Made by a program: the position numbers and the translations under genes
The notes under the pieces: model-generated
The model's database searches: none
What the model was told of the DNA's origin: nothing
Seen by the model: only the letters and a program-made list of their open reading frames with translations
Assembly (NCBI RefSeq): GCF_014192335.1
Contig: NZ_JACHXU010000014.1
Span: 179,946 to 243,945 of the forward strand
Length of the DNA stretch: 64,000 nucleotides
Direction of reading: 5' to 3'
Source: Aporhodopirellula rubra
GTDB lineage: Bacteria; Planctomycetota; Planctomycetia; Pirellulales; Pirellulaceae
In this document: piece by piece, positions 52,365 through 62,151 of the stretch
Layout of the letters: each line of letters opens with the position of its first letter
How positions within the stretch are numbered: the first letter of the stretch is position 1

Positions 52365-53902
52365 TGAAAACATCTACCGACCCGCAGCCAGCACCAATCA
52401 ATCCGCCGAAGGTTTTGGATCGCAGAACCAAGGCAGCACCGCCGAAATCGGACAAACAGAAATTGTTGCGACCGCGGCGCCGTTCGATGATTCTGCCCGA
52501 AGCGTATGACGAACGGGCGATGCCTGCGCTGAAGCTGACACGTTCGTCCAAAAAGGCTCGCCTGATCGGTCGGACTTTGGTCGTTCTGATCGTCTTGGGC
52601 TTCCTGGTCGTCGCGATTGCGCCGTGGCAGCAATCGGTCAAGGGCAGTGGTACGGTGATCGCATACACGCCCGCCGATCGAACTCAGACGATTCAGTCAC
52701 CAACGAAAGGACGCATCATCGCGTTCGGCGAGGGCATCTTCGAGAATGCTCACGTCAATAAGGGCCAAGTGATTGTCGAGATTCGCGACCTCGACGAGTC
52801 CTACATGAGTCGACTGGAGTCGCAGCGGGATGCGGGCCGCGCTCAGGTTCAATCACTCGAGAACGTGGTGGCTGCGGCGAAACGAAACGCGATCAACGCG
52901 GAGGCGATGGTCGAAACGCTACGGTCCCAGGTCAAATCGTATGAAAGCGTCAAAGAGCAAGTCATCGCATCTGCGGATGCGGCGATCGAAGCCTCCACGG
53001 CGAAGGTGGTCTCGCAGGAACAGAAACTCGCCGAAGTGAAAGCGACGTTGACGCAAGCACGTTCGGACTACGAGCGTCAACGGACTCTGTTTGAAGAACG
53101 GATCGCGTCGCAGTTAAAGTTCCAACAGGCGGAGCAAAAATTCCGCGAGGCCGAAGCAAAAGTCGCGCAAGCGGAAGCGAACCTCGACGCGGCGAAAGCG
53201 GCGCTGAACGAGAAACAACGTGACCGAGCTGCCAAAGAACAAAAGGCGCAAGCGGATGTTGAATATGCTCGGTCGACGCTGAACAAAGCCGAAGGCGACG
53301 TGTCAAAGGTCGAAAGCGAGATCGCGAAAGCGACTTCGGATTTGAATAAGGCTCGCAAGGATCTGCTCGATACCGACACCAAGATCGCTCGCCAAGCCAA
53401 TCAAACGATTCGTGCTCCGGTGGACGGTTATCTGACTCAGATTGTTCCCAATCCGGGCAGTGCCGTACTGAAGGAAGGTGATCCGATCTGCGTCATCGTT
53501 CCCGACACGACCGATCGTGCGGTCCAAATTTGGCTCGACGGCAACGATGCGCCCTTGGTCAGCACGGGACGTCACGTTCGACTGCAGTTCGAAGGATGGC
53601 CTGCGGTTCAGTTCGCGGGTTGGCCGAGTGTTGCGGTCGGTACGTTTGGCGGCGAAGTCATTTCGGTTGACGCCACCGACAACGGGAAGGGCAAGTTTCG
53701 CGTGCTGGTCAAACCGGAAGAAAACAGCGATTGGCCCGAAGATCGGTATCTGCGGCAAGGCGTGCGTACGAACGGATGGGTCTTGATCAACGAAGTTCCG
53801 TTGTGGTTCGAAATTTGGCGAAACATGAACGGGTTCCCGCCGATGGTGGAGAACGAAGCGAAAGACACAAACAAGTCGAAACCGCCAAAGGTGAAACTGT
53901 AA
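52364..53902 (+). CDS. HlyD-family membrane-fusion adaptor
   Basis: 512 aa from the ATG at 52364, which shares a base with the ABC stop (TGATG) and has GAGAGG 9 bases upstream. A polar, proline-rich cytosolic start (1-65), one membrane span (about 68-88, LVVLIVLGFLVVAIAPW), a biotinyl-lipoyl-like strand (GRIIAFGEGIFENAHVNKGQVI), a very long Ala/Glu/Lys coiled coil (about 145-345) and the second half-motif (IRAPVDGYLTQIVPNPGSAVLKEGDPI). It links the inner-membrane exporter to the TolC duct. The coiled coil is long, in keeping with a wide periplasm. Confidence 0.93.
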   Translation: MKTSTDPQPAPINPPKVLDRRTKAAPPKSDKQKLLRPRRRSMILPEAYDERAMPALKLTRSSKKARLIGRTLVVLIVLGFLVVAIAPWQQSVKGSGTVIAYTPADRTQTIQSPTKGRIIAFGEGIFENAHVNKGQVIVEIRDLDESYMSRLESQRDAGRAQVQSLENVVAAAKRNAINAEAMVETLRSQVKSYESVKEQVIASADAAIEASTAKVVSQEQKLAEVKATLTQARSDYERQRTLFEERIASQLKFQQAEQKFREAEAKVAQAEANLDAAKAALNEKQRDRAAKEQKAQADVEYARSTLNKAEGDVSKVESEIAKATSDLNKARKDLLDTDTKIARQANQTIRAPVDGYLTQIVPNPGSAVLKEGDPICVIVPDTTDRAVQIWLDGNDAPLVSTGRHVRLQFEGWPAVQFAGWPSVAVGTFGGEVISVDATDNGKGKFRVLVKPEENSDWPEDRYLRQGVRTNGWVLINEVPLWFEIWRNMNGFPPMVENEAKDTNKSKPPKVKL

Positions 53903-54025
53903 CGCACGTTGGTCTGAGATGCCTTTCGCCGCACAGCGAGGTGCGTGATTGTCAGCGGCAGGAGGCGAGTTCTCCTTCTGCCGGTTCTCCCACAGCGGGA
54001 CATCCGGCACACGCCGTTTGAGCCG

Positions 54026-54697
54026 TTACTCGGAAAGTAGGCCCGCGGCATCCTCGACGACGGGGCAGCCTGTCCATCGACGCACGAGTGGTGCGTTGGT
54101 ACGGAGCGATTCATCGTGGGGCTCTGAGACGTCGGCCGCGAAGGCGTTGAGGAGGATCCTGTCGAGCGACAGTCCCGCGGCGTTGGCCGCGTGGACGCAG
54201 GCGATGCAGTCGTGAATGACTCCCAATCGGTTGGCCGCGACGAGCACGGTTTTCATCTCGGTCAGTTGCTCACGCAGCTGCAGTGCGAAATCGACGTTCA
54301 GCATCGAATCCGACAGCGGGCTGAACAAGCCGCCGGCGCCCTCGATAATCAACACGTCCGGGGCAAGTTCGATCCACGGTTGAAGGTCGGAGAAGAATGC
54401 GACCTCATCGATCGTTTCACCCTGTTCCTTGGCGGCTTCGGGAGGCGCGATCGCGGCTTTGAATTTTTGCGGGCACACGGTGTGCAGGGTGAGAGGGCGG
54501 CCCGCGGATTCCCAAAGGAGTTCAGCGTCGCGGGCGATCAATTCACCACCGGATCCGAGCTCACATCCGCTCGCCGCAGGCTTGTAGACGCCGACACGTT
54601 TGCCCGCGGCAAGACTCGTTTCGGCAAACCGTGACGCGCAGTATGTTTTACCGACGTCGGTGCCGGTTCCAGTAAAAAAATAGACATCCATCGCCAT
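54026..54697 (-). CDS. bioD: ATP-dependent dethiobiotin synthetase
   Basis: 223 aa from the ATG at 54697; ATG at 54691 (MDVYFFTGTGTDVGKT) is an alternative that fits the family equally well. BioD closes the ureido ring of dethiobiotin from 7,8-diaminopelargonate, CO2 and ATP. Visible motifs: P-loop TGTGTDVGKT with the usual threonine and lysine, VYKPAASG with a substrate lysine, and the LIIEGAGGLFSPLS loop. No other biotin genes are adjacent. Its start codon overlaps that of the divergent aguB-like gene in the single palindrome CATG. Confidence 0.95.
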   Translation of the reverse strand: MAMDVYFFTGTGTDVGKTYCASRFAETSLAAGKRVGVYKPAASGCELGSGGELIARDAELLWESAGRPLTLHTVCPQKFKAAIAPPEAAKEQGETIDEVAFFSDLQPWIELAPDVLIIEGAGGLFSPLSDSMLNVDFALQLREQLTEMKTVLVAANRLGVIHDCIACVHAANAAGLSLDRILLNAFAADVSEPHDESLRTNAPLVRRWTGCPVVEDAAGLLSE

Positions 54698-55604
54698 GAA
54701 ATTTCCTACAGTCCAGTTATCGCTGATTCAAATGCGAGACGCGGGTTCGAAGTCCGCCTCTCTTGCCGCCGCAACCTCATGGATTGAAAAGGCCGCTGCG
54801 GAGGGCGCCCAAGTCATTTGTTTGCAAGAACTCTTTGCAACCTGTTACCCGTGTCAGGCGGAGGATCATACGATGTTTGATCTCGCCGAATCGATTCCGG
54901 GGCCGACGACCGACTCGCTCGCGGAACTCGCCGCTCGCTTGCAGGTGGTAATCGTGTGTCCGATGTTCGAAAAACGAGCCGCGGGCGTCTATCACAACAC
55001 GGTGGTTGTGCTCGATGCCGACGGTTCGACCGCGGGTGTGTATCGCAAGATGCACATTCCAGATGATCCGTTGTACTATGAAAAATTTTATTTCACACCC
55101 GGCGATGCCGCTCAACCCGGTGTGTCAGTGGCTCCCGACAAACCGAACGGGTTTAACATCATCAAAACCCGGTACGCGAAATTGGGCGTCGGGATCTGTT
55201 GGGACCAATGGTACCCCGAGGCGGCGCGACTGTTCGCTCTCGCCGGTGCCGACATCCTTTTGTACCCGACCGCGATCGGATGGATCGACGAGGAGAAGGA
55301 TGAATTCGGTGCCGGGCAACTCGACGCATGGATGACCAGCATGCGGGCTCACGCGATTGCCAACGGCATCTTTGTGGGGGCGCCCAATCGTGTCGGGATT
55401 GAGGGGCGGGTTGAATTTTGGGGAAACTCGTTTATCGCGTCCCCGCGAGGCGAACTGCTCAGTCGCGGTGACGATCACACGGACGGAATCATCTCAGCGG
55501 AATGTTCATTGGAAGAAATGGACGTCGTGCGAACGCATTGGCCTTTCTTGCGTGATCGCCGCGTCGACGCCTACGGTGACCTGACGCGTCGGTTTATAGA
55601 CTGA
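54696..55604 (+). CDS. aguB: Carbon-nitrogen hydrolase, N-carbamoylputrescine amidase-like
   Basis: 302 aa. Nitrilase-superfamily fold with catalytic triad E45 (CLQELFATCY), K118 (YRKMHIPDDP) and C168 (GVGICWDQWYPEAAR). The LFATCYPCQ stretch and the closing DVVRTHWPFLRDRRVDAYGDLTRR are close to N-carbamoylputrescine amidase, which yields putrescine, CO2 and ammonia in the agmatine route to polyamines. No agmatine deiminase gene is in the window, so the substrate is inferred from motif similarity. An in-frame TAG at 54681 shows the ATG at 54696 is the first possible start, so the gene truly begins inside the bioD start codon. Confidence 0.9.
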   Translation: MKFPTVQLSLIQMRDAGSKSASLAAATSWIEKAAAEGAQVICLQELFATCYPCQAEDHTMFDLAESIPGPTTDSLAELAARLQVVIVCPMFEKRAAGVYHNTVVVLDADGSTAGVYRKMHIPDDPLYYEKFYFTPGDAAQPGVSVAPDKPNGFNIIKTRYAKLGVGICWDQWYPEAARLFALAGADILLYPTAIGWIDEEKDEFGAGQLDAWMTSMRAHAIANGIFVGAPNRVGIEGRVEFWGNSFIASPRGELLSRGDDHTDGIISAECSLEEMDVVRTHWPFLRDRRVDAYGDLTRRFID

Positions 55605-55660
55605 TCCCGTTTGTTATTGACTGAACTCGTGTGTTATTGACTGAACTCGTTTGCTCGCGT
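55601..55660. repeat. Three degenerate 20-base tandem units
   Basis: CTGATCCCGTTTGTTATTGA (55601), CTGAACTCGTGTGTTATTGA (55621) and a diverged third copy CTGAACTCGTTTGCTCGCGT (55641) follow head to tail. The first contains the aguB stop; the array ends just before the stop of the convergent phosphatase gene. Confidence 0.75.
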
Positions 55661-55662
55661 TT

Positions 55663-57222
55663 TCAGACGACTTCGAGGGTCACGTTAACCCCGAGTTCAT
55701 TTCCGAGTTGGCGGATCCGTTCGCTGGGACGTTCACCACGAAGGTCCGAGATGGCCTGCGGTATCGAGATCACGACTCCGCCACTGTCATCTTTGCGGAT
55801 CTGCAGTTGCGAGATCACGCCAGGCATGGTCGCGGAGAAGAGATACAGCACGCGGAACATGGCCGCCAACACGCGTGCTTTTTTCTGAACGATCGGTGAG
55901 GCGAGCGTTGCGATGGTGGGTGGAGTGACTTTGGCGCCGAGACCGGTGTAGCGGTAGTAGTTCGCCATTGCTAAGTAGGCGCGTCCTTCGTGTGATATCC
56001 CGACGAAACCGGCGTTTGCGATGATGCCCATGTACTGTTGGGCCCGGAAATCCGGATGGGCACGCCACGCGATATCCGCGAGATAACACGATGCCTCGCG
56101 ATGACGACGATCGTTATCGGATTCATCGATCCCCAGCGTCGCGAACGCCTTCTCAGTCCACGTTGCGAGTTCTTGGCAGTGTTCGGGGTTTCGTGCACGC
56201 AGTGTCGAGAGATCGCGACAGGCCACCAGCAGCGAATCGTGGGCTTGTTCCTCGGCCGACAACATCGAGTACAGCACGCCTTCGCGAAGACCGAGCGACG
56301 ACATCACCACCCGATCCGCTTTCAACGCCCGCAGAGTTTCTCGCATGACGACGGCACCGACGGGCAATAGATCGCGCCGGTTTCGCGAGACGGCATCGAT
56401 CCCGCTCATCTTAGACACGTCGTTGGTCGCAATGAACTTGCAAAAGTCCATCATTTCGTCGGCCGACAACTCATAGTCGTGAACAAGCGACAGTGGATAG
56501 TTTTTGTTCGCGATGTGCAGTTTGGCGAGCGAACGCCAGGTGCCGCCGATCGCATAAAAGTTCCGCTCGATGCCGGGCCAGTTTAATGTCACCTCCTTGA
56601 GGTTTGCTCGGGCAATCTTCTTTGCCTCCGCGAGCGAACCGCCCGACAATTCCGTCAAACGTAAACCGCCCAACGGCAACGTCACGCCTTCACCGAGTTC
56701 TCGATCAACGGTAATCAGTTCGAGAGAACCGCCGCCGATGTCGCCCGCGATTCCCGTGGGGCGATGGAATCCACTCTGGATCCCCATCGCGGAATAGCGA
56801 GCCTCCATCGCGCCGGTCAGCACTTCGACACGGCAACCGGTGATCCGCGTTACATTCTCAATGAACTCTTTGCCATTTTCCGCGTCACGTACCGCCGCGG
56901 TGGCGATCACGTGAGTTTTCGAGACGTTCAGTTGTTCGCCCAAGGCACGGAAGCGACGCAGTGCCAAGAAAGTTCGATCGACACCGCTCTCATTGAGCCG
57001 ATTGCTGTGGACCATTCCGCGTCCCAGTCCACAGAGGACCTTTTCGTTGAACAGGACCGACGGTGCCTGCGCCAGTCCTTCGTAGATCACCTGGCGAACG
57101 GAGTTAGATCCGATGTCAATGACAGCGATCGGCACGAGGGTTTGAAGCCGACCTTGACCGAGTTCGATTTGCGGCGTGGGAGTTTCGATCGTTGTCTCAC
57201 TGAAACTAAAGAGAAGCGACAC
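55663..57222 (-). CDS. Ppx/GppA-family phosphatase (exopolyphosphatase-like)
   Basis: 519 aa. Actin-like ATPase fold: phosphate-1 loop AVIDIGSNSVRQVIYE (33-48), the second motif IAGDIGGGSLELITVD and the adenosine-like segment YAIGGTWRSLAKLH. A C-terminal HD-like helical region (about 310-500, with YLADIAWRAHPDFRAQQYMGI) follows, as in long Ppx proteins. Such enzymes hydrolyse polyphosphate or pppGpp; which of the two cannot be told here. It converges with aguB across the 20-base repeats. A second ATG is not obvious, and the N-terminus before residue 30 is longer than usual, so the true start could lie slightly downstream. Confidence 0.93.
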   Translation of the reverse strand: MSLLFSFSETTIETPTPQIELGQGRLQTLVPIAVIDIGSNSVRQVIYEGLAQAPSVLFNEKVLCGLGRGMVHSNRLNESGVDRTFLALRRFRALGEQLNVSKTHVIATAAVRDAENGKEFIENVTRITGCRVEVLTGAMEARYSAMGIQSGFHRPTGIAGDIGGGSLELITVDRELGEGVTLPLGGLRLTELSGGSLAEAKKIARANLKEVTLNWPGIERNFYAIGGTWRSLAKLHIANKNYPLSLVHDYELSADEMMDFCKFIATNDVSKMSGIDAVSRNRRDLLPVGAVVMRETLRALKADRVVMSSLGLREGVLYSMLSAEEQAHDSLLVACRDLSTLRARNPEHCQELATWTEKAFATLGIDESDNDRRHREASCYLADIAWRAHPDFRAQQYMGIIANAGFVGISHEGRAYLAMANYYRYTGLGAKVTPPTIATLASPIVQKKARVLAAMFRVLYLFSATMPGVISQLQIRKDDSGGVVISIPQAISDLRGERPSERIRQLGNELGVNVTLEVV

Positions 57223-57407
57223 GTCGGTCGCGCAATTTCGCCGACCTTAGGTGGACTTCAGAGCCTAGTGAATCGACGAAGACATGACAACGGTTCGAGT
57301 TTGCGAGGGGCGACGGCCATGGACGCTCTCGCGCACGCCTCAAGAAACGCGTGCTCGTTCTCGTCGATGAACCCGCGAAATCCAGAACGCTCGATCCAGA
57401 ACGCGTG

Positions 57408-58694
57408 CTAAAACGCGTTTCGGATCTCGTCGAGTACAACACCCAGCAAACGAACCGCGATCGGGTTGAGTGTGGCTTCGTCGCCTTGGATGTGCCATGT
57501 CCGTTGGACATGCTTCATCATCTCGCCGGGTTTGAGAGCAGCGGCAGGTGAGGATGACTCGAGTTCATAGAATGGTCCGAGCGGCGGTTCTCCCGGTGCG
57601 GGTGATCCGTCGTTGTACGAGTTCAGCACATCGCCCGCGTAGGGTTCGTCTTGGTGTTCCCACATCGAGTTAACGAATCCGTTGGGAGCGTCTTGGACGT
57701 TGTAGGTCAGGATCGTCAAGACTCGACCAGCGGCGTCGTAGCTACCCGCGATTCCTTTCGAGCGGGCGGGGCTGATCCCGATTTTGCCACGACGAGTCCC
57801 GTCACCTTTGAAGAACAGTACATCGTCCTCAACCTGAATGTATTCCGGGGGAACCTTTCCGAAGTAAGTGTCGTTGACCTTCGGTCCGAGTTCCGCTTCG
57901 TCACCCGCTTTGAAAGGAATCACGACCGTCGTCTCGGGTGACGGGTTATACATTCCGAGCATCCAGATGGACAGTAAGCCCGTTTCGGGTGACCAAGCCT
58001 TGTCGCCGCGGTTGGTAATCCGGTTGTCGGTTTCGTAACCGACGAATTGAAGGCCGGTGGGCAAATCAGAACCGATCAAATCACGAGCTTCATCGCGTCC
58101 GAGCATGGCGACCCGCCGACGGATGCCGACGTGAAATTCAGTTCCGCTGAAGTTGACGAATTCTGCGTCGTGTTCAAACGTCGCGGAACTCTCTGACTGT
58201 TCGACCAACCGATAGGCATCGGTGTCGATCGCCGAAGGAGTCGTCCAGTCTTCAAATTCAAACTGACTGCCCGGTTGGAAGAAAATCGCGAATTGGCCAC
58301 CCTCGGGGCCGAGCCAGAAACGTTCTTCGCCACCGAAGATGTAGATGTGTTCTTCGAGTCGGCCCGCGCGTTCTTCGTCTGACATCAAACCACGCTCGAT
58401 GACCGGACGATTAATCCAACCGAAACTCGGCCCGCGAGTCCCGTCGTAGCTGCTCGTCATCACTCGGCCTTGGTAGGCCGGAGCGACCGCGATCGCGGCA
58501 CTACCTTCTCGAAGCAGCACGATGTCAGTGTGTTCTTTCAAGAATGACACGTCATCAACGAAGGGCACCGTTGATGTGTTCGAATCTTGGGCGTCAGTCG
58601 TTGCGATCGTATTCATGATTAACAGGAGCGGTATCGCCCACCTTAGGAGACAGGAATTCAAACTGTGTCTAGATCGCAGAATAGATTTCGTCAT
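57408..58694 (-). CDS. Secreted DUF6786-like protein
   Basis: 428 aa with a signal peptide (about 1-36, RWAIPLLLIMNTIATTDAQ). The mature part begins FVDDVSFLKEHTDIVLLREGSAAIAVAPAYQGRVMTSSYDGTRG-like strands and contains SFGWINRPVI, EERFWLGPEGGQFAIFF and a C-terminal MMKHVQRTWHIQGDEA block. This matches my memory of DUF6786, a beta-rich family (galactose-mutarotase-like in appearance) with no known role, frequent in planctomycetes. It stands alone, 185 bases beyond the phosphatase gene start. Confidence 0.7.
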   Translation of the reverse strand: MTKSILRSRHSLNSCLLRWAIPLLLIMNTIATTDAQDSNTSTVPFVDDVSFLKEHTDIVLLREGSAAIAVAPAYQGRVMTSSYDGTRGPSFGWINRPVIERGLMSDEERAGRLEEHIYIFGGEERFWLGPEGGQFAIFFQPGSQFEFEDWTTPSAIDTDAYRLVEQSESSATFEHDAEFVNFSGTEFHVGIRRRVAMLGRDEARDLIGSDLPTGLQFVGYETDNRITNRGDKAWSPETGLLSIWMLGMYNPSPETTVVIPFKAGDEAELGPKVNDTYFGKVPPEYIQVEDDVLFFKGDGTRRGKIGISPARSKGIAGSYDAAGRVLTILTYNVQDAPNGFVNSMWEHQDEPYAGDVLNSYNDGSPAPGEPPLGPFYELESSSPAAALKPGEMMKHVQRTWHIQGDEATLNPIAVRLLGVVLDEIRNAF

Positions 58695-58997
58695 CGCCTA
58701 ATGTCTTTGGTTGCGTGAGATTGATGCAAAATGGTGTTGGCTCAACTGCGTTAAACGCATTTTTTGACAACACGGATTGCGATCGGAGATGGGGGCTCAT
58801 GTGGATCTAGATGATACTAAGTTTGATAGCCGATCGCACTCAAACAATACATTTATGCGGCATCCTATTGTGGATTTGCGGCAGGCGATGCTTCGGCCGT
58901 TGAGCGGTCGCTCACGTTGCTCGCGAAATGGTGACCAAGTGTCGCAGGGGACATTTGGGGATCGCGTGAAATGTGGCTTTGGGGCGAGCAACGTTGC
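58695..58997. other. Intergenic region between DUF6786 and Hsp70 genes
   Basis: 303 bases without a supported gene. The AAACGCATTTTTTGACAAC stretch near 58752 is A/T-rich and could belong to the promoter of the gene starting at 58694. Nothing else recognised. Confidence 0.35.
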
Positions 58998-61961
58998 CTA
59001 TCGCAATTCGATTCCCAACGGCAGCGATTCACCAAAGATCGCCGCCTGCTCTTCGTGATCGAACTGGCCGCCTTCTTCGACCAAACGCAGGAAGTGTGAA
59101 GGTGCGTCGAGGGTTTGAAGTTCTCGCAACACTCGCGACCGATCCGCGTCATCGATATCACGAAACCGATCGTGGCAACGCCGAGAAATCTGCGTTAGGG
59201 CGAGCGACGCTGCCGCGTGGATCTGTGATGCGTGTCCCGATTCGCTCTCGTCGTCCGAACGAACACGCAACGCGGGACTGTCGACGAGTCGCTTTAAAAT
59301 GTTGGAGACATCTCGCGTACCGATCACCAGATTGAGAGGGCCGTACGAAGGGATGCGGGTCGCCATGCGGCCGATCGCCCACAGGAGAGCGGGGTACAAC
59401 GGCCTCGCTTTCTTTCGCTCGAGCTGCGTTAGGGCGGCTCGCGCAAGATCGAGTTTATCTTGGATGGGTAATCGCTCGAGCGATCCTGCTAACCGCCACG
59501 CCTCGAAAGCCTCTGCCGATTCCGATCGCAGTCCGCCGTACGTCAACGAACGTTTCAAGACACTGGCCAACTGAGCCTGCTGGCCCTCGGTCAAACCTCC
59601 CGCGATCCGTCGCCAAAGAACCATCGTTTCGGCTCGCGTTTGTGGATCGTCGTGAGCGATTTTGCCGAACAACGTTCGCCACGTTTGAGCCGTTCGCCAA
59701 TCATCCACGGCGACACCGTAACCAGGTCGCAGCGAATAACCGAGCAAGTTCAGCCAACGCGATTCATGCGCGGGTGAGCGTCGCCGGTGAGGTTCGACCC
59801 GAATCAAACATTCCCAAATCCCACGCAGCAAAACCGGTGGCCAATCGTCGCGGCGCAGCTCGAGCGTCGACTGCAAACGTTTGACGAGTTTGGCCGGTTT
59901 CTCGTTGGCGTGAACAAAAACCGATTCGATCTCTCGTTCGCACGATTCGAGCGTTTCCTCATCAACAATTCCTGACGCCTCACCGCCACCTTCGTGAGCC
60001 TCTCGATCGGTTTCGAGTGTCGCGCGAATATCAAAGTCGAGCTTCCATCGCCCTCGCGATCCTCGGCCCGTCGTCGGCGGCTCGGAGTTGACCGCGGATG
60101 GCTTTCCGGAAGGATCATTCGGTGCCGCGACGCAGTAAACCCCGATGGTCCCGATTTCAGTCAGTTGCGTTTCAATAACAATTTGTAACGTGGTCTCCTT
60201 CTTGCGTTTCCGATCCTGCAGCGCCGTGTGGATAGGTGGTAACGCGGTCATCTCCGCGGGATCGATGTCGACCACTTCGCCAGGTGGGTCGGCCAGCCGG
60301 GTACTACTAACCCAAAGCGGAAAACTGACGGGGACACCGATTCGAAGTTCCATCGGCAACGAGTCGATTCGATACGTTTGTCCGGGTTGAGCATCCGCCG
60401 GAATCATGCAGACCGCTCTCGCCGGTGATTGCGAGATCTGCATGAAGTAAGTTCGAGCGAGGTTCGCGGCAATCCTGACGCCTTCGCCACGACGAACCAA
60501 CGCGTAGTAAGCCGCCCCTTGCGAGACCGCGAGATCGAGCCTCGGTGATTGCAACGTTTCGGGCTTCCATTGCGGATCGTCGTCGCCAAACCACCGCGTC
60601 AAACAGGCGATCAAACGATCTTGAATCGCGGTCGAGCGAAGCACTCCGCCATTGAAAAGAACGAGATCAACGCGTCGTGAGTCAACTGTCTCGTCATCGA
60701 GTCCTGTCTCGCGGTGAGTGCGCAGGAACTCGGCAAGATGTTTCGTGATCGCGGGGTCCGCCGCGTAGGGCAAACCGAGTTCCTGGAAACCGCTTTGTCC
60801 GCCGATCACCGTCGCATCCAAAGCAACGTCCGGGAAAAAACCATCGAGCAACACCTGATCGACTTGCTCCGCCGTCACCGTCAGCGATACCGAACCGCCA
60901 ATCAACGACGATCCTTCCCCCGACAAATGAATGGTTGTCTCCGACGGTCGGCCGGGAGATAGCATTAACTCTTTGACGCCACGAGCCCCCGCGACGAGTT
61001 GTTGCCACCGCCGGGCGGGCAGCGGTGCGTCCAGTTGAGCTTCTGCGGATTTCGCAATCGCTAGGTCGAGGTTATCACCGCCCAAAATCAAGTGCTTGCC
61101 GACAGCGATTCGGTGAAACTGCAATGCGGCACCGTCGACTTCCACATCAGCCCCGTCGTGGCCGCTGGCTGTTTTCGCGGTCGCAGGGCGCACTCGGATT
61201 AGCGTCAAGTCAGTCGTGCCGCCACCGATATCACACACGAGGATCAATTGTCCCACACGCACCCGTTCGGTCCAATCGTCAGCATGGCGGTCCAGCCACG
61301 CGTAGAATGCGGCCTGCGGTTCTTCGATCAATTGAATGCGTGGCAACCCGGCGTGTGCGGCCGCGGCGACCGTCAACTCGCGAGCGACTTCGTCAAACGA
61401 CGCGGGCAAGGTGATGACCACGTCCTGATCCGCCATCGGCCAATCCGGATGAGCGTCATCCCAAGCCAAACGTAGATGAGCGAGATAGGCCGCCGAAGCC
61501 GCCATCGGTGACTTCTTGACCACGTCGGCATCGCCATGCCACGGCAAGAGGTCCGTTGACCGGTCGACTCCCTCGTGTGAGAGCCAGCTTTTCGCGGACG
61601 CGATCAATCGCCCCGGATGAGCCGACCCCGCCACTCTCGCATATTCGCCGACACGTTCACCCGGCGGCTCAACGAGATAACGCGCGAGCTTCCGGTTCGC
61701 TTTCGCCGTCATCGCCGCCGACATTTCAGGCTCGGTGAGCGTGTAGTGAAACGAAGGCAGCGTCGTGCGAGACTCCAGCGTGTCGAGATCGACCCACTGC
61801 GGGACGGCGAACACTTCCACGCGGCGGGTTTCCGCGTGAGTGTCGACAAAGGACAACACGCAATTCGTGGTGCCCAAATCGATCCCGATGCAGTATCGCG
61901 GGGCGACCATTTCGTCGGAATCGGGAGAGGCGTCGATTGGGGAGTCGGTGGGATCAGGCAT
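58998..61961 (-). CDS. Hsp70-family protein with long C-terminal extension
   Basis: 987 aa, cytosolic. Residues about 22-420 form the Hsp70 ATPase: phosphate-1 GIDLGTTNCVLSFVD, LPASFDEVARELTVAAA, phosphate-2 LVCDIGGGTTDLTLIRV, then LFNGGVLRST in the adenosine region. A substrate-domain-like beta part (about 500-630) is followed by a long helical C-terminus (700-980) resembling DUF3731, found in YegD-like chaperones of bacteria. It lacks a DnaK-type lid and EEVD-like tail and is much longer than DnaK (about 640 aa). Usual partner genes (a second Hsp70 and DUF2760) are not next to it. A row of hairpins lies upstream. Confidence 0.92.
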   Translation of the reverse strand: MPDPTDSPIDASPDSDEMVAPRYCIGIDLGTTNCVLSFVDTHAETRRVEVFAVPQWVDLDTLESRTTLPSFHYTLTEPEMSAAMTAKANRKLARYLVEPPGERVGEYARVAGSAHPGRLIASAKSWLSHEGVDRSTDLLPWHGDADVVKKSPMAASAAYLAHLRLAWDDAHPDWPMADQDVVITLPASFDEVARELTVAAAAHAGLPRIQLIEEPQAAFYAWLDRHADDWTERVRVGQLILVCDIGGGTTDLTLIRVRPATAKTASGHDGADVEVDGAALQFHRIAVGKHLILGGDNLDLAIAKSAEAQLDAPLPARRWQQLVAGARGVKELMLSPGRPSETTIHLSGEGSSLIGGSVSLTVTAEQVDQVLLDGFFPDVALDATVIGGQSGFQELGLPYAADPAITKHLAEFLRTHRETGLDDETVDSRRVDLVLFNGGVLRSTAIQDRLIACLTRWFGDDDPQWKPETLQSPRLDLAVSQGAAYYALVRRGEGVRIAANLARTYFMQISQSPARAVCMIPADAQPGQTYRIDSLPMELRIGVPVSFPLWVSSTRLADPPGEVVDIDPAEMTALPPIHTALQDRKRKKETTLQIVIETQLTEIGTIGVYCVAAPNDPSGKPSAVNSEPPTTGRGSRGRWKLDFDIRATLETDREAHEGGGEASGIVDEETLESCEREIESVFVHANEKPAKLVKRLQSTLELRRDDWPPVLLRGIWECLIRVEPHRRRSPAHESRWLNLLGYSLRPGYGVAVDDWRTAQTWRTLFGKIAHDDPQTRAETMVLWRRIAGGLTEGQQAQLASVLKRSLTYGGLRSESAEAFEAWRLAGSLERLPIQDKLDLARAALTQLERKKARPLYPALLWAIGRMATRIPSYGPLNLVIGTRDVSNILKRLVDSPALRVRSDDESESGHASQIHAAASLALTQISRRCHDRFRDIDDADRSRVLRELQTLDAPSHFLRLVEEGGQFDHEEQAAIFGESLPLGIELR

Positions 61962-62151
61962 GCGAAATCAAAGCAGGAAAAACGGTGTGAACCAGCATTT
62001 TAGACCCTTCAGTCCGTGGCCCCCAGAGGGCCGAAACAACGTCTCAGTACGACACAAACACGTGAAAATTCACCGGGAGTTCAGCCCTTCGCGACATTCG
62101 TTAAAACACGGGGAACGGCCTGATGACGGTGACGGTACTACGGCTGCGAGT

